Assembly (NCBI RefSeq): GCF_011378715.1
Contig: NZ_WTKU01000011.1
Coordinates: 1-64,000, forward strand
Source: Psychromonas sp. SA13A
GTDB taxonomy: Bacteria; Pseudomonadota; Gammaproteobacteria; Enterobacterales; Psychromonadaceae
Length of the DNA stretch: 64,000 nucleotides
Reading direction: 5' to 3'
This document shows, piece after piece, positions 1-8,663 of this stretch (its first letter is position 1; each line of letters opens with the position of its first letter). Under the pieces are notes generated by a model. The model did no database searches. It was not told the DNA's origin and worked only from the letters and a program-made list of their open reading frames with translations. The translations under genes and the position numbers were made by a program.

Positions 1-955
1 CCATATGTTCAGCCATTAATTTGGCTGGCGTATTGTAATCTAATTTCTTTCTTGGTCTGTCATTGAGTTTCAATATTACCTCTTTTACTAATGAATTCGA
101 TACTTTTTTAAAGTCGGTAGATTTGGGCCAATATTGTCTTAACAAACCATTTGTATTTTCATTCAAACCACGTTGCCATGAACAGTATGGGTCTGCAAAA
201 TAGACTGCACACTTTAATTTTTTGGTTAACTCTTCGTGATAAGCGAACTCTTTACCGTTATCAGCGGTGATGGTTAATACTGCATTTTTAAATGGTTTTA
301 ATAATGCAAGTGTGGCCGCAGTGACAGTCTTTGCTGACTTATCATCAATACGTGTCGATACTGTAAAACGCGTTTTACGCTCAACAATAGTCACTAATGC
401 GCCGCTGTGCCCTTTACCAATGACTAAATCTATTTCCCAATCACCAACTCGGCTACGTGTATCAACGATATTAGGTCGCTCATCAATACTGACGCGGTTC
501 TTGATAAAACCTCGACCAGCTTGTTTATCTTTATTGCGCGCTTGGTAAGCCTTGCCTTTTCGACGCAGATATTGGAATAATTGACCACCACTCCGCTTAT
601 TGGAGCAAATATGTTGGTAAATAGTTTCATCGCTAATACTGGTACCATGCTCTTTCTTAAGCCATCCTGAGATTTGGTCAGGACTCCATTTTTCACCTAG
701 TTTTACATTTATTAATGCAATCAGAGTAGATGTCATTTTAATCGCTTTACGCGCTTCAATACGCCTTTTAACTGCAGCTTGTTGGGCCTGGTTAATTCGA
801 TAACCTCGCTTACCTGTATTGCGAGAAAGCTCCCTACTAAGCGTTGATTGATTCACATTCAGTTGTTTAGCTATTTTATTTTGACTCATGCCTATTTTCT
901 TTAGCGCATAAATCTGGCATCGTTGTTCGTAGGTCAGTTGTTTATATGTTTTCAT
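1..955 (-). CDS. IS30-family transposase (3' end outside window)
   Basis: DDE transposase of an IS30-type insertion sequence. The frame starts at ATG 955 (MKTYKQLTYEQR) and stays open for 318 codons to the left edge, so the C-terminus is cut by the window, not by mutation. The N-terminal third holds a helix-turn-helix typical of IS30 (KIAKQLNVNQSTLSREL). The catalytic triad reads D176 (in DWEID), D232 (in TADNGKEF) and E266 (in LNENTNG), which is the family spacing. Full-length relatives are about 320-380 residues, so only a few residues are probably missing. The element looks intact and potentially active. The far inverted repeat is not visible, so its borders cannot be confirmed. Confidence 0.93.
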   Translation of the reverse strand, partial: MKTYKQLTYEQRCQIYALKKIGMSQNKIAKQLNVNQSTLSRELSRNTGKRGYRINQAQQAAVKRRIEARKAIKMTSTLIALINVKLGEKWSPDQISGWLKKEHGTSISDETIYQHICSNKRSGGQLFQYLRRKGKAYQARNKDKQAGRGFIKNRVSIDERPNIVDTRSRVGDWEIDLVIGKGHSGALVTIVERKTRFTVSTRIDDKSAKTVTAATLALLKPFKNAVLTITADNGKEFAYHEELTKKLKCAVYFADPYCSWQRGLNENTNGLLRQYWPKSTDFKKVSNSLVKEVILKLNDRPRKKLDYNTPAKLMAEHM

Positions 956-1330
956 TGTTGCATCTCTTGCCGGAGAAAAAGCGATAAGCATATATTCAGC
1001 TGACCGTCTTTTCTACCAATTCAAGTTATGCACTTATGATCTGAATCCAAGATATGTTTTTAATAAGTAATAAGTAATAAGTAATAAGTAATAAGTAATA
1101 AGTAATAAGTAATAAATAATAAGTAATAAGTAATAAATAATAAATAATGATTAGCTTGTATAAGGTGGCAATAATGTCCTTTTTATTCACTTAATATTTG
1201 AATATAAGCACTTTATAATCGAACTAAATTCAGGTGCGGGTTCAAGTTTAGATAAGTAAGTGGTAAGTGGTAACAATAACAAGTGTCAATTTATTGTAAC
1301 CACTCAGTTTAGTTGGTCTTAGAAAACCAA
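956..1330. other. Noncoding gap: IS30 flank and AT-rich repeat region
   Basis: No gene is supported here. The first about 90 bases upstream of the transposase should hold its promoter and terminal inverted repeat, most likely within about 1018-1047 (inference, since the other end is outside the window). The middle is the 7-bp tandem array described separately. The rest, up to the end of the MaoC-like gene, is AT-rich with no clear terminator. Confidence 0.6.
1062..1145. repeat. 7-bp tandem repeat array, 12 units
   Basis: Twelve head-to-tail heptamers with no interruption: nine are AATAAGT and three are AATAAAT. The first seven units are identical; variants lie at units 8, 11 and 12. Such arrays arise by slipped-strand replication and are usually variable in length between strains. 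It sits about 15-20 bp outside the probable IS30 end and about 185 bp downstream of the MaoC-like gene, so no promoter effect is obvious. Confidence 0.95.
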
Positions 1331-2017
1331 TTAGAAATAAACCCTGACCACGGAAACGGCCACACAACCTGGGCGGCGTGTACCTTGGATTTCTACGGAG
1401 ATCTCTTTTTCGATCTCTAAACCGCGTTTGATCGGTGACACTTTAATTAAACGGCTATGCGCACGGATCACACTGCCGGTTTTCACTGGATAAGGAAAAC
1501 GTACTTGATTAAGTCCGTAATTCACTGTCATTTTTGCATTAGGGTACGCAGGACGACTGGCATCCACACTGTCAGTTAAATGCGGCAGCAGGGATAACGT
1601 CAAAAAACCGTGAGCAATGGTGGTTTTAAAGGGTGATTCTCTTTCAGCACGTTCTACATCATTATGTAACCATTGATGATCTTCCGTGACATGTGCAAAT
1701 TGATCCACACGATCCTGTGTAATTGTTAGCCATTCACCAACGTGTACCTCTTCGCCTATTCTGGTTTGTAAGCATAAAAACAATTCACGGGCTTCCGAGG
1801 AAACTTGAATTGGTTTTTGCGCTACTTTAACGGAGCGGCCATTCTCTAGTACTGAGTATTCCTTTACCCACGACAATAGCTGCTCACGGTTTTGATGTGC
1901 ATTTTTCAAAAACAATGAATAATAATCACGTATTGCCGGTGACATCCATTGTTTGAAATCAAAAGCAATTTTTTGTATAAAATCTGCTTTATATTTAGTT
2001 ATATCTATTTTTTTCAT
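1331..2017 (-). CDS. MaoC-like hot-dog dehydratase family protein
   Basis: A 228-residue protein with a C-terminal MaoC-like hot-dog domain from about residue 85. It contains the hydratase motif pattern FAHVTEDHQWLHND followed by the conserved AHGFLTLSLLP strand. Relatives such as R-specific enoyl-CoA hydratases use the Asp/His pair of this motif to hydrate enoyl-CoA thioesters; whether this protein does so is inferred. The N-terminal about 80 residues are an extra, possibly helical region of unknown role. The start has an AAGGATC ribosome site. It follows pyrF by 30 bp on the same strand, so it may be the last gene of the lapA-lapB-pyrF run. Confidence 0.85.
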   Translation of the reverse strand: MKKIDITKYKADFIQKIAFDFKQWMSPAIRDYYSLFLKNAHQNREQLLSWVKEYSVLENGRSVKVAQKPIQVSSEARELFLCLQTRIGEEVHVGEWLTITQDRVDQFAHVTEDHQWLHNDVERAERESPFKTTIAHGFLTLSLLPHLTDSVDASRPAYPNAKMTVNYGLNQVRFPYPVKTGSVIRAHSRLIKVSPIKRGLEIEKEISVEIQGTRRPGCVAVSVVRVYF

Positions 2018-2047
2018 AAAAACTGGCGATCCTTTAACGGAGCTTAA

Positions 2048-2752
2048 TTAACCTAGCGATGCGTTAATTTCATTTAATACGGCAACGGGATCTTGCGCTT
2101 GAGTAATAGGACGTCCAATGACTAAATAGTCGGATCCACTGTCAATTGCCTGCTTTGGTGTTTTAATACGGCGTTGATCACCTGCTGCAGAGCCTGCTGG
2201 GCGAATACCCGGCGTGATCAGTTTAAATGACTCACCTAACAAGGCTTTTAACTGTTGCGCTTCGTGTGACGAACAAACTACGCCATCTAACCCTGATGAT
2301 TTAGTTAATGTGGCAAGACGTTTCACTTGCTCGGCAGGTGTTAACTCAATGCCTAGTTCTGCGAGGTCGCTTTGATCCATACTGGTTAATACGGTGACGG
2401 CAATTAATAGAGGCGCTTTATCACCGTAAGGTATCAATATTTCTTTTGCAGCTTCCATCATACGACGGCCACCACTGGCATGCACATTGACCATCCACAC
2501 ACCTAAGTCAGCCGCTGCTTTGACTGCTTTTGCAACTGTGTTAGGAATATCGTGAAACTTTAAATCTAAAAACACATCAAAGCCTTTAGCCACTACTAAC
2601 TTAACAAATTCAGGCCCAAAGTGAGTAAACATCTCTTTACCAATCTTTAAGCGGCAAGTACTAGGATCAAGTTGCTCAATAAAAGCGAGTGCTTGTTGCT
2701 TGTTATCGTAATCTAATGCGATAACCACTTTAGGGTCGGTAAGCTGAGTCAT
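2048..2752 (-). CDS. pyrF: Orotidine 5'-phosphate decarboxylase
   Basis: Converts OMP to UMP, the last step of de novo pyrimidine synthesis, in the cytosol. The 234-residue protein has the usual short bacterial length. The signature [10 protein letters not shown] with the catalytic Lys-Asp network is at about residues 62-71. The substrate loop [11 protein letters not shown] lies near the C-terminus, and the TIM-barrel start VIALDYDNK near the N-terminus. It lies downstream of lapB, as in Escherichia coli and relatives, separated here by about 105 bp that contain three imperfect 19-bp repeats. Nothing looks damaged. Confidence 0.97.
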   Translation of the reverse strand: MTQLTDPKVVIALDYDNKQQALAFIEQLDPSTCRLKIGKEMFTHFGPEFVKLVVAKGFDVFLDLKFHDIPNTVAKAVKAAADLGVWMVNVHASGGRRMMEAAKEILIPYGDKAPLLIAVTVLTSMDQSDLAELGIELTPAEQVKRLATLTKSSGLDGVVCSSHEAQQLKALLGESFKLITPGIRPAGSAAGDQRRIKTPKQAIDSGSDYLVIGRPITQAQDPVAVLNEINASLG

Positions 2753-2793
2753 TTTTATTCCTATATCAAACGGATGTAATTAAATATTTATAA

Positions 2794-2852
2794 TGTGTGA
2801 TTGTGAATTTACTGTGTGATCGTGAATGAAAGCGACGTGATTGTAAATGCAC
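2794..2852. repeat. Imperfect ~19-bp direct repeats in pyrF leader
   Basis: Three degenerate copies of a TGTGTGATTGTGAATT-like unit lie head to tail between lapB and pyrF. The first two copies are close matches and the third is weaker. It is one of several short tandem duplications in the intergenic gaps of this window. Confidence 0.6.
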
Positions 2853-2858
2853 AATCGA

Positions 2859-4031
2859 CTATTCGCCATCTAAACCTCGGATCGGTTTAATGCGTCCCCA
2901 GCTTTTACAAGATGGGCACTGCCAGAATAGTTTTTTAGTGGAATAGCCACATTTTTGACAGCGATATTGAGAGCGAGATTTAATTTGCTCACTCACTAAG
3001 GTATGAAGAAATACTAAACTTTCTTTCTCATTATCTGACTGTGCTAATCGCAAATGATAGGTCATTAAGTGATTAAAGCCTTTCATGGTCGGGTTACGTC
3101 TTAGCTCTTGCAGCATAAATGCCTGGGCTTCTTCAACGCTTTTAAATTCCGCAATTAAGCTAGCTAATAGGATAACCGCACTTGCGCCTCCGCCTAACCC
3201 CACAATATGATACAAATAATCCATTAACGCTTGTTCTGTATGTAGCTCTTTGTGCAGCGCATATAACTTTTCTAATATCACTTCGGTAAAGTCGATATCT
3301 AATTCAGGCACACGTTGTAATACTTCTAAGGCTTTTTTCTGCTGATGTTCTTGATCGTAATAATCGGCTATGGCGATACAAGCGCGTATACACTTAGGGT
3401 AAGTCACTAATGCTTTTTGATATAACTTGATGGCTTGCTTTTGTTGATCAGGTTTTTTCAATTGATCCGCTAAGCTGCAATAAAGGTAAGATAAGGTTCT
3501 TGGCTTGGCTTTATCTTGGCCCATTTTATTTAACTGTTCGGTACAGTTAATCGCCTCTTGCCAATCTTTTAGTTGTTGGTAGATAAGTAATAGGTTTTCT
3601 AGCGCAACTTGTCTGTACTCAGGAGATTCCTTGAGTTGAATAAAGGTTTCTTCACTGCGGTCAAACAAACCCGATTGATAGAAGTCTTTACCCAATTGCA
3701 ACATAGCAAGGTCGCGTTGCTCAAGTGTTAAGTTAGGACGCGCAATTAAGTTTTGATGAATACGGATCGCACGGTCGACTTCGCCATTTTGACGAAATAG
3801 ATTGCCTAGGGCGAGGTGTGTTTCAATGGTTTCATCATCAACATCTAACAATGCAATAAAATGATCAACGGCTTTATCGGGTTGTTCATTTAATAAAAAA
3901 TTTAAGCCTTGAACATAATCACGGCTTAATTTATTGCCTTTCTGCTGTTTTTTCTGATAAACGCTGCGCACGCCCATGTACCAACCATAAAAGGCAGCCA
4001 CGGGCAGTAAGAGAAAGAATATTTCTTGCAC
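2859..4031 (-). CDS. lapB: Lipopolysaccharide assembly protein B (TPR, rubredoxin-like tail)
   Basis: Inner-membrane-anchored regulator of LPS synthesis, formerly YciM. In E. coli it works with FtsH to control LpxC turnover. The 390-residue length matches the family. An N-terminal membrane segment (about residues 1-20) is followed by tetratricopeptide repeats through about residue 340. The C-terminus has a rubredoxin-like metal site of two CxxC pairs (CQKCG and CPSCKSWG). It follows lapA by 6 bp, as in E. coli, so the two are co-transcribed. Confidence 0.96.
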   Translation of the reverse strand: MQEIFFLLLPVAAFYGWYMGVRSVYQKKQQKGNKLSRDYVQGLNFLLNEQPDKAVDHFIALLDVDDETIETHLALGNLFRQNGEVDRAIRIHQNLIARPNLTLEQRDLAMLQLGKDFYQSGLFDRSEETFIQLKESPEYRQVALENLLLIYQQLKDWQEAINCTEQLNKMGQDKAKPRTLSYLYCSLADQLKKPDQQKQAIKLYQKALVTYPKCIRACIAIADYYDQEHQQKKALEVLQRVPELDIDFTEVILEKLYALHKELHTEQALMDYLYHIVGLGGGASAVILLASLIAEFKSVEEAQAFMLQELRRNPTMKGFNHLMTYHLRLAQSDNEKESLVFLHTLVSEQIKSRSQYRCQKCGYSTKKLFWQCPSCKSWGRIKPIRGLDGE

Positions 4032-4037
4032 TAAGAA

Positions 4038-4325
4038 TTAATCTTTTTCAATATTGGCGCGCAAATCATTCAGCTCTCTACGTTGTTTAACGGTTAATTT
4101 ACGTAGCTGACGAGCCTTCATTTTTAATGCTAAATAAAAATAACTAGCAATAAATATCGCCATTGAAAAACCCATTGAGAAAACAATCGCTAATAATGTT
4201 GATAAGCGTAATTCATTTTGCGCAATGAGATAATTTAAGGTGACGAGTTGTTGGTTTTTTAAACCTATTACAATCACAATAATAAAAAATACCACTGTGA
4301 TTAATATAGTTAGAAAGCGTTTCAT
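4038..4325 (-). CDS. lapA: Lipopolysaccharide assembly protein A (DUF1049)
   Basis: Small inner-membrane protein (formerly YciS), partner of LapB in coordinating LPS assembly. I place the start at ATG 4325 (MKRFLTILITVV), giving 95 residues, near the usual about 100; a longer frame reaches 4373 but its extra 16 residues look unrelated. Two hydrophobic segments (about residues 3-22 and 40-65) are followed by a basic, probably coiled cytoplasmic tail rich in Lys/Arg. It lies between ihfB and lapB, the order conserved in gammaproteobacteria. Confidence 0.93.
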   Translation of the reverse strand: MKRFLTILITVVFFIIVIVIGLKNQQLVTLNYLIAQNELRLSTLLAIVFSMGFSMAIFIASYFYLALKMKARQLRKLTVKQRRELNDLRANIEKD

Positions 4326-4452
4326 ACTGATACCCACACAAGAATAAGAAGTGATGAGTGTATTATAAATCAAGCAGGGAATAAATCATTGATATGATTC
4401 CTTTGCCATTATCCTCTAGGATATTGATCAAATTAATACTATTAGGGATGAA

Positions 4453-4512
4453 ATGGTGACAGAAGTGGACTTTAAAAAAGATTGGAAGCAATTAAGAAGA
4501 AATAATAGATAA
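4453..4512 (+). CDS. Possible 19-residue small ORF opposite the lapA-ihfB gap
   Basis: On the plus strand ATG 4453 opens a short frame (MVTEVDFKKDWKQLRRNNR) ending at TAA 4510-4512. It is preceded by AGGGA four bases away and its stop runs directly into the hairpin at 4511-4542. The frame is open upstream to 4420 without another standard start. The composition is protein-like, but the length is too short to prove coding. I recognise no family. It could be a chance frame in the lapA promoter region. Confidence 0.25.
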   Translation: MVTEVDFKKDWKQLRRNNR

Positions 4513-4542
4513 AAAAAATGGTGCTTTTCAGCACCATTTTTA
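4511..4542. terminator. Bidirectional Rho-independent terminator after ihfB
   Basis: Perfect 10-bp stem (AAAATGGTGC / GCACCATTTT) with a 6-base loop and runs of T on both strands. It abuts the ihfB stop codon on the minus strand and would also stop plus-strand transcripts, including any from the small ORF at 4453. Confidence 0.85.
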
Positions 4543-4543
4543 T

Positions 4544-4831
4544 TTAGGCATTTATTGCATTAACACGTTCTCTCAATGCTTTACCCGGTTTGAAGTGAGG
4601 AACATACTTCCCACCTAGTTCAACCTTATCCCCTGTTTTAGGGTTACGGCCAATGCGTGGAGCACGGTAATGTAAAGAAAAACTACCAAAGCCTCTGACT
4701 TCAATACGCTCGCCTGAGGCAAGGGAATTGGTCATCAACATTAATGTTTCTTTAACACTATCTTCAACTTCTTTAACCGACAATTGAAAGTGTTTGCTGG
4801 TTAGCCTTTCGATCAAATCAGACTTAGTCAT
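4544..4831 (-). CDS. ihfB: Integration host factor beta subunit
   Basis: DNA-bending protein that pairs with IhfA. The 95-residue length is standard. The beta-arm sequence [20 protein letters not shown] is the HU/IHF signature with the intercalating proline, and the N-terminus [10 protein letters not shown] is typical of IhfB. It has a strong ribosome site (GAGGTAAG). It lies downstream of rpsA, as in E. coli. IHF commonly assists sigma-54 promoters such as those found elsewhere in this window. Confidence 0.97.
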   Translation of the reverse strand: MTKSDLIERLTSKHFQLSVKEVEDSVKETLMLMTNSLASGERIEVRGFGSFSLHYRAPRIGRNPKTGDKVELGGKYVPHFKPGKALRERVNAINA

Positions 4832-4887
4832 AACTTACCTCGTATTATGTGAATACAAATTAAAAAAGACACCAGTTAATGCTATTA

Positions 4888-4914
4888 AAGGTGGCTGTTG
4901 CCAGCCACTTTTAA
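4888..4914 (-). terminator. Hairpin downstream of rpsA
   Basis: Stem GTGGCTG / CAGCCAC with a 4-base loop flanked by AAAG and TTTT, immediately after the rpsA stop. The minus-strand T-run is short, so it may act as a partial terminator or 3'-end stabiliser between rpsA and ihfB. Confidence 0.6.
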
Positions 4915-6585
4915 TTATTTGCCTTTAGCAGCGTTAAACGCGTCAAGCATTGCATTACCCATGCTTGCTTCATCTTGTTGCTTCAAGCTATCGATAGCAT
5001 CTTTCTCATCTGCTTCATCTTTAGCTTTGATAGACAAGCTGATTACGCGGTTTTTACGATCAACACCAACGTATTTAGCTTCAACAGATTCGCCAGCTTT
5101 TAATACTGTAGATGCATCTTCGATACGATCACGTGAGATATCTGCAACACGGATGTAACCTTCAACGCCTTCAGTAAGAGTAACTGTAGCACCCTTAGCA
5201 TCAACTTCAGAAATAGTACCAGTAACAATAGTTCCTTTCTTGAATTCTGCTAAGTAATTGTTGAATGGGTCAGCAGCAATTTGTTTGATACCTAGAGAGA
5301 TACGTTCGCGCTCTGGGTCAACTTGTAATACAACAGCTTCGATTTCGTCGCCTTTTTTGTAGTCAAGTACTGCTTTTTCGCCTTCAACTTCCCAGCTAAT
5401 GTCAGAAAGGTGAACTAGACCGTCGATGTTGCCATCAAGACCGATGAAGATACCGAAGTCAGTGATAGATTTAATCTTACCAGAAACTTTTTGGCCTTTA
5501 TCGTGTGTTGAAGAGAACTCTTCCCACGGGTTAGCTTTACATTGTTTAAGGCCTAGAGAAATACGACGACGTTCTTCGTCGATGTCTAGAACCATAACTT
5601 CAGCCATATCGCCTAAGTTAACAACTTTAGATGGGTGGATGTTTTTATTAGTCCAATCCATTTCAGAAACGTGAACAAGACCTTCTACGCCTTCTTCAAT
5701 TTCTACGAAACAACCGTAATCAGTTAAGTTTGTAACTTTACCAGTTAGACGAGTTGATTCAGGGTAACGCTTAGCGATTGCAACCCATGGATCTTCACCT
5801 AATTGCTTAAGACCTAGTGATACACGAGTACGCTCACGGTCAAACTTAAGGATTTTAACGTTGATTTCTTCACCAACAGTTACGATTTCGCTTGGGTGTT
5901 TAACACGTTTCCAAGCCATATCAGTGATATGTAGTAGGCCGTCTACGCCGCCTAAGTCTACGAATGCACCGTAGTCAGTAAGGTTCTTAACGATACCTTT
6001 AACTTCTTGACCTTCTTGAAGGTTCTCAAGAAGCTCATCACGTTCAACACTGTTTTCAGTTTCGATAACAGCACGACGAGATACAACAACATTGTTGCGT
6101 TTTTGGTCTAGCTTGATCACTTTGAATTCAATATCTTTGTTTTCAAGGTGAGCAGTGTCACGTACCGGACGTACGTCAACTAATGAGCCAGGTAGGAAAG
6201 CACGGATACCGTTTAATTCAACAGTGAAACCACCTTTAACTTTACCGTTGATAACACCGATAACAGTTTCTTGGTCTTCGTACGCTTTTTCTAACTGGAT
6301 CCAAGCTTCGTGACGTTTAGCTTTTTCGCGAGAAAGTTTAGTTTCACCGAAACCATCTTCTACAGCGTCTAGAGCTACATCACAAACATCGCCAACTTCA
6401 ACTTCAATTTCGCCAGCAGCGTTCTTGAATTCTTCAACTGGGATAGCAGCTTCAGATTTAAGACCAGCATCAACGAATACTAAATTATTGCTAATACGTA
6501 CGATTGTACCTTTAACAATTGTTCCTGGGCGAGTTTCTACTTGTTGAAGAGATTCTTCAAATAGTTCAGCAAAAGATTCCATCAT
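4915..6585 (-). CDS. rpsA: 30S ribosomal protein S1
   Basis: Essential RNA-binding protein that helps the small subunit capture mRNAs. The 556 residues match the 6-domain enteric form: six S1/OB repeats run through the protein, with the shared DYG-FV/I pattern ([18 protein letters not shown] and variants). The start is ATG 6585 or ATG 6582 ([12 protein letters not shown] aligns best with the latter). No good Shine-Dalgarno precedes either, a trait also known for E. coli rpsA, where S1 represses its own synthesis. It lies between cmk and ihfB, the conserved order. Confidence 0.98.
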   Translation of the reverse strand: MMESFAELFEESLQQVETRPGTIVKGTIVRISNNLVFVDAGLKSEAAIPVEEFKNAAGEIEVEVGDVCDVALDAVEDGFGETKLSREKAKRHEAWIQLEKAYEDQETVIGVINGKVKGGFTVELNGIRAFLPGSLVDVRPVRDTAHLENKDIEFKVIKLDQKRNNVVVSRRAVIETENSVERDELLENLQEGQEVKGIVKNLTDYGAFVDLGGVDGLLHITDMAWKRVKHPSEIVTVGEEINVKILKFDRERTRVSLGLKQLGEDPWVAIAKRYPESTRLTGKVTNLTDYGCFVEIEEGVEGLVHVSEMDWTNKNIHPSKVVNLGDMAEVMVLDIDEERRRISLGLKQCKANPWEEFSSTHDKGQKVSGKIKSITDFGIFIGLDGNIDGLVHLSDISWEVEGEKAVLDYKKGDEIEAVVLQVDPERERISLGIKQIAADPFNNYLAEFKKGTIVTGTISEVDAKGATVTLTEGVEGYIRVADISRDRIEDASTVLKAGESVEAKYVGVDRKNRVISLSIKAKDEADEKDAIDSLKQQDEASMGNAMLDAFNAAKGK

Positions 6586-6687
6586 CTATTTATTCACACT
6601 TATTTTATACAACCACATACAATCCATTCGTACGGGAGGCAAGAGAGTTACCACTTCATCCATAAAGTAGTATTAGTAAACAACTGA

Positions 6688-7374
6688 TTATTCAGTTGAA
6701 ATTTTTAATTTAAGTTCAGTTAAGGTTAATACTTTGTCTACAACTTGATCAATCGTTAATGTCGTTGAGTCAATAACCAATGCATCATCAGCAGGTCGTA
6801 ATGGAGCAACAGCTCGGTTACGATCTCGATAATCACGCTCTTTAATCTCGCTTAAAATTTGCGCGATGCTAACATTAAAGCCCTTATCTTGCAACTGATT
6901 AAAACGGCGTTGGGCTCGCTCCTCGGCGCTTGCATCTAAGAATATCTTGACCTTAGCCTCTGGAAATACCACTGTGCCCATGTCTCGGCCATCGGCAATT
7001 AAACCAGGTTGTTGTAAGAATGCTTTTTGACGTGCTAGCAAGGCTGATCGTACCAGCTCAATAGAAGCGACCTCCGATGCGGCTTGTGCAACCACTTCAG
7101 TGCGTAACTTATCACCGACATTTTCATCGTTTAATAAGGTATCTACACCGCTACCATTAGAGACAAATGAAACATCTAATGTTAATGCTAAATCCGCTAA
7201 TGCTTGAGCATCGTTTAGTGCGACTTTTTGTTGTAATGCGGCGTAAGCTAAAATACGATAAAGCGCTCCACTGTCTAATAAATGCCATCCTAGCTTTTTC
7301 GCTAAAATGTGACATACGGTCCCTTTACCTGAACCACTTGGTCCATCAATGGTAATTAAATTTTCAACTGACAT
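6688..7374 (-). CDS. cmk: Cytidylate kinase
   Basis: Phosphorylates CMP and dCMP with ATP in pyrimidine nucleotide recycling. The 228-residue protein begins with the P-loop GPSGSGKGT at about residues 11-19 and carries the CMP-site motifs [20 protein letters not shown] and RDYRDRNR. It lies upstream of rpsA with a 100-bp gap, the usual arrangement. The region is intact and ordinary. Confidence 0.97.
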   Translation of the reverse strand: MSVENLITIDGPSGSGKGTVCHILAKKLGWHLLDSGALYRILAYAALQQKVALNDAQALADLALTLDVSFVSNGSGVDTLLNDENVGDKLRTEVVAQAASEVASIELVRSALLARQKAFLQQPGLIADGRDMGTVVFPEAKVKIFLDASAEERAQRRFNQLQDKGFNVSIAQILSEIKERDYRDRNRAVAPLRPADDALVIDSTTLTIDQVVDKVLTLTELKLKISTE

Positions 7375-7418
7375 ATCAACCCCGAGTCTTTGATTAAATT
7401 AGTTTTTAGTCTTTTTTA

Positions 7419-7463
7419 TTTATATTGCTAGTACTTATATTACTAGTATTTATATTGTTTTTT
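7419..7463. repeat. Degenerate 15-bp tandem repeat upstream of cmk
   Basis: Two near-identical 15-bp units (7419-7433 and 7434-7448, TTATATTRCTAGTA core) followed by a partial third (TTTATATTG). A second pair of imperfect about 31-bp copies (GAGCAAAGRTTGCCARGAACAA) follows at about 7494-7556. The gap between mlaA and cmk is about 205 bp and holds no supported gene. Confidence 0.65.
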
Positions 7464-7599
7464 GCTGTGCTGTAACAACTCATATAATTGTTTGAGCAAA
7501 GATTGCCAAGAACAAATCTTGTCAGGAGCAAAGGTTGCCAGGAACAATTGCAATGAATTGTAACCAAGAAGCATGATCTGCTATTAGTTTGCACGGCTA

Positions 7600-8388
7600 T
7601 TAATCAATTTCATCTAGGAAATCATTCAGCTCTTGTTCTGTTTGTTTTTGTGAACGTTGTGATTTTTGCTGTTGCAGTTTGATAAATTCATCCGAGCTCG
7701 CTCCCTGCGAATAAAATTTAAAGGCTTCGTATTGTATGTAAGCTTCTTTCACAAATGTATAAGGGTCTAGAGATTGATCGATTAACGCTTCTTGACCTAA
7801 TAACCCTTCGCGCACGTCTAAGCCATTTAAACCCCATACCACGCCTGATTGCCATAAATTCAAATAGCTCATTGGAAAGTACAACCCATCCACTACATTG
7901 CCCACTAATATTCTGGTACTACGCGGTCCAATCACGGGCACCATAAGATACGGGCCGTGCGGCACTGACCAATGCCCTAATACATTACCAAAACTTTCTC
8001 GACGGCGTTCGATGCCACCGTACTTAGCGATATCAAATAAGCCTAGCAAGCCAAACGTTGAGTTGAAGGTAAAGCGAAAAAAGGCATTGGTGGCCTGTTT
8101 AAACTCTAACTGTAATAAGTTATTCACAATGTTTGAGGGTTCGTCTAAATTAAGCACCATGTTATTAAGCGCCGTTCTGCCGCCATCGGGCACCCAATCA
8201 ACGTAGGTTTCAGTAACCGGTCTGTAAATGTAACCATCTAAAACATAATAGTTAAAATCCCACACCAAGCGATTGACTGGTTCAATAGGGTCACTCATAT
8301 AAGTTTCTTTGTCGCCCTGCACACTTTGCGCATACACAGTGTTGCTAGCTAAAAACACCAGAGAAAGTAGAAAAGAACGTTTAAGCAT
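7600..8388 (-). CDS. mlaA: MlaA/VacJ family outer-membrane lipid asymmetry protein, no lipobox
   Basis: Outer-membrane component of the Mla pathway, which removes misplaced phospholipids from the outer leaflet. The 262-residue protein has the family hallmarks DPIEPVNRLVWDFNYYVLD near residue 32, the NTFFGLLGLFD-like amphipathic segment near residue 110, and PYLMVPVIGPRSTR. The N-terminus has a signal peptide ending VYA-Q but no cysteine, so the lipoprotein anchor typical of MlaA is missing. The start is well fixed by an AAGGTA site. The acidic Gln-rich C-terminal tail is lineage-specific. Confidence 0.92.
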   Translation of the reverse strand: MLKRSFLLSLVFLASNTVYAQSVQGDKETYMSDPIEPVNRLVWDFNYYVLDGYIYRPVTETYVDWVPDGGRTALNNMVLNLDEPSNIVNNLLQLEFKQATNAFFRFTFNSTFGLLGLFDIAKYGGIERRRESFGNVLGHWSVPHGPYLMVPVIGPRSTRILVGNVVDGLYFPMSYLNLWQSGVVWGLNGLDVREGLLGQEALIDQSLDPYTFVKEAYIQYEAFKFYSQGASSDEFIKLQQQKSQRSQKQTEQELNDFLDEID

Positions 8389-8485
8389 ATGCTGTACCTT
8401 GCGACAAATTAAGTAAGAGATAACTTATTATAAAAAATAACAGCCCCCACTTTATCGAGATTAAAAGTTAAGTCTTATGAATAGC

Positions 8486-8524
8486 CAACAGATAACAGTA
8501 TGTAATGAATACTGTTATCTGTTG
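8486..8524. repeat. Perfect 16-bp inverted repeat
   Basis: Arms 8486-8501 and 8509-8524 are exact reverse complements (CAACAGATAACAGTAT) around a 7-base spacer. It lies between the ccmI end and mlaA, both on the minus strand. No T-run follows on either strand, so it is not a standard intrinsic terminator. It could be a 3'-end stem-loop of the ccm transcript, an operator for mlaA, or a remnant of a mobile repeat. Confidence 0.85.
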
Positions 8525-8565
8525 ATGTTAATTGCTTATTTTAGACTGTTATTAAGCTATCGGTA

Positions 8566-8625
8566 ATTAAAGTAACTGTTATTAAAGTAACTGCTATTAA
8601 AGTAACTGCTATTAAAGCACCAGTA
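8566..8625. repeat. 15-bp tandem repeat, three copies plus a degenerate fourth
   Basis: Units ATTAAAGTAACTGTT, then ATTAAAGTAACTGCT twice, then ATTAAAGCACCAGTA. It lies about 40 bp beyond the end of ccmI, in the same gap as the 16-bp inverted repeat. Confidence 0.9.
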
Positions 8626-8663
8626 TAAATCATCAACTATAAAGGACCGATAAATGTGAGCGA

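Noticed and set aside
267-696. Short ORFs on both strands inside the first kilobase
   Set aside because: The minus-strand frame from 955 to the left edge is open and encodes a full IS30 catalytic triad; the short frames are its shadows, and there is no frameshift.
1062-1145. CRISPR array
   Set aside because: Units are 7 bp with no spacers and no cas genes nearby; it is a simple tandem repeat.
7406-7594. 62-codon minus-strand ORF between mlaA and cmk
   Set aside because: Made of repeat sequence, low-complexity Asn/Ser/Thr peptide and no ribosome site.
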